Shown here piece by piece: positions 57,805 through 64,000 of a stretch of DNA of 64,000 nt. The translations under genes were made by a program, and so were the position numbers. Origin of the DNA: CAZMXP01 sp964570285 (lineage in GTDB: Bacteria; Planctomycetota; PLA2). The stretch's first letter is position 1, and every line of letters starts with the position of its first letter. Location: contig CAZMXP010000026.1 in the NCBI GenBank assembly GCA_964570285.1, positions 4,383 to 68,382 of the forward strand, in the 5' to 3' direction. A model generated the notes under the pieces. That model was not told the DNA's origin and did no database searches. It saw only the letters and a list, made by a program, of their open reading frames with translations.

Positions 57805-60800
57805 CGCGCGTCGGGGTTGGGCACGAGGACTGGGCGGAAGCCGCACGACCAGTTGAAGTAGCCGTCGCCCACGCCGTCGTGGAACGATGCGCGGAATAAC
57901 CTCTGCTCCCCATCCGCCCACGAACCGCCGAGGAGCGCGGCCGTGGTCCACTCCCGGCGGGAGCCTGCCATGTCGAAGACCCCGAATGGAGACTCGTCGC
58001 GCGGCTCGAATCGGCCACGCTCGGCCGCAAGCCAGCGTTTCTGACGATGCAGGTTGACGCAGAGTGGATCGGGCTCATACCGGTCATTGCCCCAGGGGTA
58101 CACCCTGCCGTCCGCCCCCCGCGCAGCCCTTTGCCACTGTTCGCAGGTGGGTTTCGCCCAGAGCCACCGCTCCCCCCGGGCCCGGTCTCGCGCCGCGCGC
58201 CACTCGAGATAGGCCTCCACGTCTTTGCCGCTGATACCGAGGAGTGGAGCGTCCTCGGAATGGACCGGACCGTACTTCCCGTCCGAATCGACATCGTAGA
58301 GCTCCTTACGATCCTGATAGTGGCGCGGGAGGAGGGCCAGCCAGCCACTCCGGATCGACTGCTGGATCCGAATCACCGTTTCGGGATCGTTGATGAACTC
58401 GAACCACTCTCGCAGCGTCATCTCGGTCCGCCGAATGAAGAACCCCGGCACAGTCCTGGGCAGGGGCTTCGGCTCCTCCGTTCTGGGGCGCCGGAATTCG
58501 GGATCGCCGTCGAGCAGGCTTGTCCCGGGGGGGATCCATACAAAGCTCTCCGGCGTGGAGCCCTCGGCCAACAGATGAAGGTCTGCTTCCACGCTCCCGT
58601 GCCGCGGCACGACGATGGGGAAGCGAAGCTGTTCGAATCCGTCCCGCCTTGCCACCAGCAAGTAGCTCCCCGGGGCAAGTCGCAGGATCCCGTCGCTGGA
58701 AAGCCGGTTTTCGGCGGAGAGAATCAGGGGGTATGCAGTGCGTTCGCATCGGACGCCGGCAGCATCCGGTGACAGTACGCGGACAACGTGCGCCGCGCCG
58801 CGAATGAGCACAAGTAGCTCCGACCCCTCCGGCGCTGCTGGTTGACGCAAGACATCCTCGACGGGAACGGCGTCGACTCCCAGCTGAGCCCGCGCCGACG
58901 GGCCTGACCGAAGCGAGAGCCGCCGCCCGCCCAACACTACCGCCAAGGGGCCCCCCTCCGGAGAGGAGAGTGCGTCCTCCCAGTCGAACGCGTTCAGGAT
59001 GGAGACTCCGCCCCATTCCTCGATGCGATCCCAAGCGCGGATGCCAGCCCGCGCAGCCTCGCTGCCGGGTCTGACGCGTGACACGAAGCAGCCATTCCCG
59101 CATGGGCTGCCGTTGATCCGGAGTACGAGGTCACCCGCGCGGACGCCCTGAACGAAGGCGGGTGAACCCTCTGCAACGGCCAGGACTGCGAGGCACGGGT
59201 CTCCAGGAAAGAAGCCGGGTATCCACTCCCCGCTGCGGCATCGGCCAGCAGCACCCCACGGCACCGGCACCAGACGCGGAACCTGTGGCGGAGCCGCGCG
59301 CAGCTCAGAGTAGTCCTCGTAGCGGAAGAGGGAGACTTCGGCGTCGGCCGGCACCACGCGGTAACGCAGCGTTCCTGAACCCGCAAGCTGCTCGGCGTGG
59401 ACTCCGCGGCGGTCATGCGCAACAACCGCTGAGCGCGCCAGAGAGACTTCTTCCTCGTCGCCGGCCTCGACTGCCCGCTCGAAGCGGAAGAGGTGAAAGC
59501 GCGCGAGCGCCTCCTCCGTCTCGCGCGTCAGCTCCCCCCGCCCCCCCTCGATTCGAGCAGCCCTCTCGACAGCGCCGCGGGCGTCCTCCATCGTCGCCGC
59601 GAGCTTGCCGTGCAGCTCGCGGAGGTGCTTGTGGTGCCTCGCGAGCTTCGCTGCTCCTTCGGAGTCACCGTAGTCCGCGATCACTTCCCGTGAGGCCGCG
59701 CGCCCTCGCGCGAGTTCCGCCGCGAGCGTCTGGTACTCCGCCAGCTTGAGGTCGAGGTAGGACCGCTCGGAGGCTGCCTCGCGGCGCGCGGCGGCAACGT
59801 CCATCGCGCGGAGCACGGGGAATGATGCCGTCAGCATGACGAGCAACACGACGGCGGCAAAGGCGCGGACCGGGTGACGGCGGACGAGGGAGCGGATTAC
59901 GGTCGAGAGTGCCGGCTGTCGTGCGAGCACGGGCTCTCCGGCTACGAAGCGCCGCAGATCGTCGGCGAGGTCCTGTGCCGTTGCGTACCGCATCTGCGGC
60001 TCCTTTGCGAGGCACTTCTGCACGATCCACTCGAGGTCGGGCGGGACGCCCCGGTGCAGCAGGCGGAGTCGGGGCGGGGGATCGACAGAGACCTGCCGCA
60101 GGATCTGGAAGGACTCCCCGATGAAGGGAGGCCGCAACCCGACAAGCTCGTAGAGCACGACGCCGAGGCTGTAGACGTCGGAGCGCGCCTCCGCATACGC
60201 AGACCCGCGCGTCAGGACCTCCGGCGCGACATACGCCATCGTCCCGATGACGGCCTCGGTCCGCGTCACCGGCGCCTGCTGTTCGATGCGCGCGAGGCCG
60301 AAGTCCACGACGCGCACACGCCCGTTCCGGTCGAGGATGAGATTGGATGGCTTGAGATCGCGGTGGAGGACGCCTCGCGAATGCGCGTGCGCCACCGCCT
60401 CGGCGGCCTGGGCGGTCCACTCCGCGGCGGCGTGGAGGTAGCTGGCAGACGCACCTCCCGGAATGGCGACGGCGGCGCCCATCCCCGGTGACTCCTCGTC
60501 GATGGCCGCCACGACTGCGCCGAGCGAGACATCTTCGGGACGACGCCCCGCGAGCCGCATCAGGAGCCGATGGAGCGGCACGCCGTCAACGAACTCCATG
60601 ACAAGGTGGCGTTCGTCGCCCTCCGCGCCGGCGGAGTGGACGGCGACGATCCCCGGGTGGTCGAGGCGTGCGGTCGCCGTGGCCTCTTGGCGAAACCGCC
60701 AGACTGCCTCGGCGTCGAACGTCATGTGAGGCGCGAGAAACTTGATGGCCACGCGACGCTGGAGCTCCACATCCTCGGCGAGCCACACGACTCCCATGCC

Positions 60801-60953
60801 GCCGTACCCGAGGCGCCGCACCAAGCGGTAACCGCCGACGACCCTGCCAGCTCCCGTCGCGGCAGAGGCGGAATCGGACTCCTCCTCGCGAAGGATCTCA
60901 TCAGCCCGCGCGAGGAATCGGCGATCCGCAGCGTTATCTTCCGGGGTCGTCAT
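57801..60953 (-). CDS. Ser/Thr protein kinase fused to PDZ-like and sulfatase-modifying-factor domains
   Basis: 1050 residues, ATG 60953. Kinase domain about 41-340: Gly loop GYGGMG, Lys71 in VAIKFL, HRDLKPSN (Asp199), DFG (Asp217) and GTMAYVAPE, with an insert around 140-170. A transmembrane helix (about 364-381) and a coiled coil (390-470) follow. Two PDZ-like turns (about 600-690: GSPAFVQGVRAGDLVLRING and GSEAARAGIRAWDRIEEW) and a PEGA-like strand set (PLILSAENRL) precede the FGE/SUMF1 domain (about 830-1047: ESFVWIPPGTSLLDGD, KPTCEQWQRAARGADGRVYPWGN, GVFDMAGSRREWTTAALLGGSW). It lies downstream of a sigma factor on the same strand. It probably links an external signal to phosphorylation. 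Confidence 0.95.
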   Translation of the reverse strand: MTTPEDNAADRRFLARADEILREEESDSASAATGAGRVVGGYRLVRRLGYGGMGVVWLAEDVELQRRVAIKFLAPHMTFDAEAVWRFRQEATATARLDHPGIVAVHSAGAEGDERHLVMEFVDGVPLHRLLMRLAGRRPEDVSLGAVVAAIDEESPGMGAAVAIPGGASASYLHAAAEWTAQAAEAVAHAHSRGVLHRDLKPSNLILDRNGRVRVVDFGLARIEQQAPVTRTEAVIGTMAYVAPEVLTRGSAYAEARSDVYSLGVVLYELVGLRPPFIGESFQILRQVSVDPPPRLRLLHRGVPPDLEWIVQKCLAKEPQMRYATAQDLADDLRRFVAGEPVLARQPALSTVIRSLVRRHPVRAFAAVVLLVMLTASFPVLRAMDVAAARREAASERSYLDLKLAEYQTLAAELARGRAASREVIADYGDSEGAAKLARHHKHLRELHGKLAATMEDARGAVERAARIEGGRGELTRETEEALARFHLFRFERAVEAGDEEEVSLARSAVVAHDRRGVHAEQLAGSGTLRYRVVPADAEVSLFRYEDYSELRAAPPQVPRLVPVPWGAAGRCRSGEWIPGFFPGDPCLAVLAVAEGSPAFVQGVRAGDLVLRINGSPCGNGCFVSRVRPGSEAARAGIRAWDRIEEWGGVSILNAFDWEDALSSPEGGPLAVVLGGRRLSLRSGPSARAQLGVDAVPVEDVLRQPAAPEGSELLVLIRGAAHVVRVLSPDAAGVRCERTAYPLILSAENRLSSDGILRLAPGSYLLVARRDGFEQLRFPIVVPRHGSVEADLHLLAEGSTPESFVWIPPGTSLLDGDPEFRRPRTEEPKPLPRTVPGFFIRRTEMTLREWFEFINDPETVIRIQQSIRSGWLALLPRHYQDRKELYDVDSDGKYGPVHSEDAPLLGISGKDVEAYLEWRAARDRARGERWLWAKPTCEQWQRAARGADGRVYPWGNDRYEPDPLCVNLHRQKRWLAAERGRFEPRDESPFGVFDMAGSRREWTTAALLGGSWADGEQRLFRASFHDGVGDGYFNWSCGFRPVLVPNPDAR

Positions 60954-61023
60954 CGCGCCTCCGGTCCGCTCGTCCCAACACTACCCGCCTCGTAAGGGGC
61001 GCTGGGTGTGCTTGGGTCACGCA

Positions 61024-61665
61024 TCAGAACTGCTCTCCGCCGAAGCCGTCGAGGCGGCGTGACACAATCTCGAAGACCTCGCGAAACTGCCGCTTGGCAC
61101 GCTTGAGGTGGCCCCGAAAGGCGTCGGTCGTCATCCCGAGGCTCGCGGCCAAGGTCGCGGCGAGACGCCCCTCCTGTTCCATGTGCAGCTTCAGCACGTC
61201 GTGAGATCGCACATTGCTGCGCCGGATCCGCTCCAGCGTCTCGCGACACGCCGCGAGGCGCCACTCATCCTCGAGGAGGATCTCCAGGGGGTCGGGGGAC
61301 GCGGGCTCCGGGGCCTCGTCGGCGCCGGACTGCGCCTCCGGACGGTTGGCGCGGGCCGCCGCCCGCTTCTCCCGCAGGAAGAGGGTCAGCCGCTTCACGA
61401 AATAGGGCCGGAACTTCCCACGCGCGGGGTCAGGCTTCCGCAGCCACTCGGTCGTTCCGATCCGTAGGAAGAACTCCTGTAGCAGGTCGTCGCGATCGTC
61501 CATGCGCAGCGGGCGGAAGTCGCCGCGGTGGAGCCGTCCCCCGATGTAGTTCGAAACAGCGCGGCCATAGACCCGGAATAGATAGTCGAGAGCCTCGCGC
61601 GGCGGGCCCTTGAGCCGCGACCAGTGCGTCGTGATGTCGCGGAACAGCTCGTTGCCCTCGATCAC
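61024..61665 (-). CDS. ECF-type sigma factor (linked to the kinase)
   Basis: 213 residues from GTG 61665, behind a strong GGGAGGAG five bases upstream. Region 2: LDYLFRVYGRAVSNYI and MDDRDDLLQEFFLRI (core-binding and -10 region); region 4: HMEQEGRLAATLAASLGM, then TTDAFRGHLKRAKRQFREVF, a helix-turn-helix that reads -35. Between them is an acidic Pro-rich linker. In Planctomycetes, ECF factors encoded next to Ser/Thr kinases form known ECF-STK groups; here the kinase starts 70 bp downstream. The C-terminus (RLDGFGGEQF) could carry a kinase target, which is inference. No anti-sigma factor is adjacent. Confidence 0.9.
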   Translation of the reverse strand: MIEGNELFRDITTHWSRLKGPPREALDYLFRVYGRAVSNYIGGRLHRGDFRPLRMDDRDDLLQEFFLRIGTTEWLRKPDPARGKFRPYFVKRLTLFLREKRAAARANRPEAQSGADEAPEPASPDPLEILLEDEWRLAACRETLERIRRSNVRSHDVLKLHMEQEGRLAATLAASLGMTTDAFRGHLKRAKRQFREVFEIVSRRLDGFGGEQF

Positions 61666-61860
61666 AGACTCCTCCCTGCAGCCCGCCCAGAGGCGGGTAG
61701 CCACTGGCGCCAGTCCGTCCGGGAGAGAACATAGCAGTTCTATCACTCCCCGGGAAGGGCGATGACCTAAGGTGCGCGGAGCGGCCTTAAGTAGTGGGAG
61801 AGGGCGGCTAGGGGGGCGGAGAGGTGTGTAGCGAGGAGTTGTCGTGCTTGGGAGGTCGAA

Positions 61861-62316
61861 ATGAGCGCACTCGGGAATCTCGTCTGGCTGGTCTTCGGCG
61901 GCCTGATCTCGGCATGCGCATGGGTGATCTGCGGCATCCTGATGTACGCAACGGTGATCGGCATGCCTTGGGGACGCGCGTGCTTCACCTTTGCGAGCCT
62001 GGCCGCCCTCCCCTTCGGTCGCATCGCGATTCCCCGCAAGGACTTGGGTAAGGCGGACATAGGAACGGGGCCGTGGGGGACTGTCGGCAACGTCGTGTGG
62101 TTCCTGCTCGCCGGGCTCTGGCTTGGACTCGGCCATGCAGCGGTCGGCGCCCTCTACTGCGCAACGATCATCGGGATCCCGTTCGGCATCCAGCACTTCA
62201 AGCTCGGCAGCCTCGCTCTGGCCCCGATCGGCAAGCAGATCGTCCCCGTCGGAGTGGCCCGCCTCGCGGCCGATGACGCCGCGAAGGCGAAGTATGGGGA
62301 ACTCCGCGGAAACTGA
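61861..62316 (+). CDS. yccF: YccF-domain inner-membrane protein
   Basis: 151 residues from ATG 61861, with GGGAGG six bases upstream. Two YccF-type blocks are visible, each with a helical hairpin: NLVWLVFGGLISACAWVICGI and NVVWFLLAGLWLGLGHAAVG, both followed by a G-x-P-x-G motif (VIGMPWGRACF and IIGIPFGIQHF). The family is a small membrane protein of unknown function. It is followed by two lipoprotein genes on the same strand (21 and 67 bp gaps), which may form an operon. Confidence 0.9.
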   Translation: MSALGNLVWLVFGGLISACAWVICGILMYATVIGMPWGRACFTFASLAALPFGRIAIPRKDLGKADIGTGPWGTVGNVVWFLLAGLWLGLGHAAVGALYCATIIGIPFGIQHFKLGSLALAPIGKQIVPVGVARLAADDAAKAKYGELRGN

Positions 62317-62337
62317 AATTCGAAAGGAATCGCACAC

Positions 62338-62712
62338 ATGATTAGCTCGCGCTCGGCACTTTGCTGCCTCGTCGCCGCCATGCTCGCATTCGCCGCCGGC
62401 TGCGCCTCGAGCAAGCACACATCCGGTCACCCGATCGAGCAAGCGAAGGTCGACAGAATCGTTAAGGGGACGACGACCATCGACGAGATCATCGAGTGGT
62501 TCGGCGCCCCGACCTCCCAGACCGACATGGGCGGAAACGTCCTCTACACCTACGCATACACCGTGAGCAAGGGCTCCGCCTTCAGCATCGGCTACTACTC
62601 CTCCGGGACCGGCAAGGAGGAAAAGGACGAGCTCACGATCACGTTCGAGAAGTCGTCGGGACGGGTGAAGACGTACAGCTTGCAGCGAGGGATCGGGGCG
62701 CAAACGAAGTGA
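62338..62712 (+). CDS. SmpA/OmlA-like (BamE-type) lipoprotein
   Basis: 124 residues, ATG 62338, with AAAGGA ten bases upstream. Lipoprotein signal ending AFAAGC (lipid Cys22). The mature part has the BamE/SmpA two-helix, three-strand pattern: DRIVKGTTTIDEIIEWFGAPTSQTDMGG, then VLYTYAYT, and a last strand with DELTITFEKSSGRVKTYSLQ. Such domains occur in BamE and in many unrelated outer-membrane lipoproteins, so a Bam role cannot be claimed. The base composition here is slightly less GC-rich than upstream. Confidence 0.82.
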   Translation: MISSRSALCCLVAAMLAFAAGCASSKHTSGHPIEQAKVDRIVKGTTTIDEIIEWFGAPTSQTDMGGNVLYTYAYTVSKGSAFSIGYYSSGTGKEEKDELTITFEKSSGRVKTYSLQRGIGAQTK

Positions 62713-62779
62713 GTGCGCATAATACGAACCAGAGTGAGCAACTGACGATCTGCGGTCGCAATCAGATCTGGAGGAAACC

Positions 62780-63961
62780 ATGCTGCATCGCAACCTTTGC
62801 CTTCTGACTGTAGTCTGGGCGCTCACGTCGTGTCACGAGCATGTAAGGCCGATCCCCGACACGGCAACCCAATCTGTAAAAGCACTGCAGCGCCTCCTTG
62901 CTGAGTCTGGCACGCCGGAGGACGCATGGGCGGCGCTGCAGAAGTCCCTCGCCACGCACTTGGCGGGGGCGACAGACCTCCGGTCGGCGCTCGATGAGCT
63001 TGAAGAACACTTTGCGGCGCTGCTTGAGTCCCCTGAGGACCTGCGCGTCCTGATGGAAGCAAGCCAGAACCTCGCGGGAGCGACGTTTCTCGACGGTCCC
63101 TCACTCTCAGCGACGGCAGGGCACTCGCAACTCGCTCAGCTTAGTCCTGATGTCGAGACTGTTGTGCTCTTCGTAAACGGCATTTGGAACACCGCGCTAG
63201 AAGCGGCGGTGTCGCGCGGGGCTCTGCGTGCGGCGGTGCTGAAAGACGAGCGGGATCCAAGCCGAATTGCGGTCGGTGGGTACTACAACCGGAGCAGCAA
63301 GCCTGACCCCGAGGAGTGCGTCGCCGTGCTCACCGAGAACGGACGCACGCGGCTCTTCCGCTGGATCCTCAGTAAGGTTGACTGTATCGGGAGGGGCGTA
63401 CTCAACAATCTGGTCCCGGCGCTCCGAGACGGTCTGGCCGCGGTGGCTGCGAACTGCGACATCCCGGATGAGTCCCAGCTCATGGACGCGGACAACCTCG
63501 CGTCTGTACTGCGCGCGATCGAGCAGCAGGGGAAAACAGTAGTTGTCGTCGCGCACTCCGATGGCAACAACATCGTACGCCTGGCACTCGATCGGCTGGA
63601 ACGGCTGAATCCCGAGGTCCGCGCCAATGTCGGGGTAGTCATGGTTGGATCCCCCCTAGCGCCTTTCCGCATGCCTGTCGTGGGGTCCAGCGCGGGTGGC
63701 GAAGGACCACGCCTCGGCTGGGTAGCCCTAGACTGCGACCCCGTCGCCCGCATAGGCGCGTTCGTGCAGTGTCTCGCCGGGGGTGCGATTCCCTCGTCCA
63801 AAGCGGAGCTGGTTTCTCAAGCGCTCGCAGTGGCATGTTCGCGCAGGGACCTGCAACCCGAGTTCGGTTCGTTTATCAGCGAACTCAGACGACTCTCGCT
63901 CGAGGATCTCGCCAATAACGTTAGTGGCTTCGATTCCTGTCTAGACCTGGGACAAGCGTGA
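62780..63961 (+). CDS. Lipoprotein with alpha/beta-hydrolase-like core
   Basis: 393 residues, ATG 62780 with GGAGG five bases upstream. Lipoprotein signal (LHRNLCLLTVVWALTSC, lipid Cys18). A helical N-terminal region (about 25-120) is followed by a lipase-like strand (VVLFVNGIWNTALEAAV) and the nucleophile elbow in VVVVAHSDGNNIVRLAL, where the usual first Gly is Ala (AHSDG). VVMVGSPLAPFRMP and a later Asp (LDCDPVARIGAF) could complete the fold; a catalytic His is not clear. It is probably an exported serine hydrolase, but a non-catalytic relative is possible. Codon use is less GC-biased than in most of the window, which suggests later acquisition. Nothing is seen in the last 39 bp. Confidence 0.72.
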   Translation: MLHRNLCLLTVVWALTSCHEHVRPIPDTATQSVKALQRLLAESGTPEDAWAALQKSLATHLAGATDLRSALDELEEHFAALLESPEDLRVLMEASQNLAGATFLDGPSLSATAGHSQLAQLSPDVETVVLFVNGIWNTALEAAVSRGALRAAVLKDERDPSRIAVGGYYNRSSKPDPEECVAVLTENGRTRLFRWILSKVDCIGRGVLNNLVPALRDGLAAVAANCDIPDESQLMDADNLASVLRAIEQQGKTVVVVAHSDGNNIVRLALDRLERLNPEVRANVGVVMVGSPLAPFRMPVVGSSAGGEGPRLGWVALDCDPVARIGAFVQCLAGGAIPSSKAELVSQALAVACSRRDLQPEFGSFISELRRLSLEDLANNVSGFDSCLDLGQA

Positions 63962-64000
63962 TTTCGCAGCGCGATTTCGCGGAATAGCCCGAAACGCCGT

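Noticed and set aside
1..64000. tRNA, rRNA, prophage and CRISPR loci
   Set aside because: No cloverleaf-like segments with T-loop consensus, rRNA stretches, phage structural genes or spaced repeats were recognised by eye; a tRNAscan run would settle the first.

Overview
The window is very GC-rich (about 70% G+C) and densely coded. Its gene content suggests an uncultured Planctomycetota-like bacterium: a membrane Ser/Thr kinase with WD40 propellers, a kinase-PDZ-sulfatase-modifying-factor fusion beside an ECF-type sigma factor, several FG-GAP proteins, DUF58/MoxR/transglutaminase genes and many secreted proteins of unknown role. This assignment is inferred from gene content; no rRNA, tRNA or ribosomal protein gene is present to test it. 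Genes are tightly packed, with many ATGA/GTGA stop-start overlaps that indicate translational coupling.

Layout. 1-5.8 kb: a TPR protein and two tandem secreted paralogues with an HtrA-like fold whose catalytic His and Ser are both replaced. 5.9-12.8 kb: a small secreted protein, a long dispersed intergenic repeat, a large secreted protein, a PHB-depolymerase-like esterase and a GAF-roadblock/roadblock pair. 12.9-17.7 kb: a regulatory-domain protein and an FG-GAP lipoprotein. 17.8-20.9 kb: an HU/pseudo-receiver/anti-sigma-kinase-like fusion, divergent from a porin-like protein and a phosphate-binding-like protein. 21.4-25.5 kb: the WD40 kinase and a membrane protein.

25.6-37.6 kb is a minus-strand run in two blocks. 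The upstream block is MoxR, DUF58, transglutaminase-like protein, serpin and beta-helix protein. The downstream block is ABC ATPase, permease, two FG-GAP proteins and a GspK-like pseudopilin. A REP-associated transposase (RAYT) lies just upstream at 37.9-39.0 kb. A short motif flanks it as inverted copies and also occurs inside the DUF58 and MoxR genes and at the stop codon of the beta-helix gene.

39.1-47.5 kb: a duplicated-domain lipoprotein, an unknown protein, a hydrolase-PDZ protein, an HtpX-like M48 peptidase, an ExbD-like secreted protein with an unusual leader, and a formiminotransferase-cyclodeaminase. 47.5-53.3 kb has a defence or repair flavour: an apparently solitary N6-adenine methyltransferase, a ribbon-helix-helix/PIN toxin-antitoxin pair and a YhaN/YhaO (SbcCD-like) pair. 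53.4-57.8 kb holds small, truncated or rearranged genes and a 162-bp MITE with a TAA duplication, inserted in frame at the 3' end of a DUF4185 gene. 57.8-64 kb: the kinase-SUMF1 fusion with its sigma factor, a YccF membrane protein and two lipoproteins.
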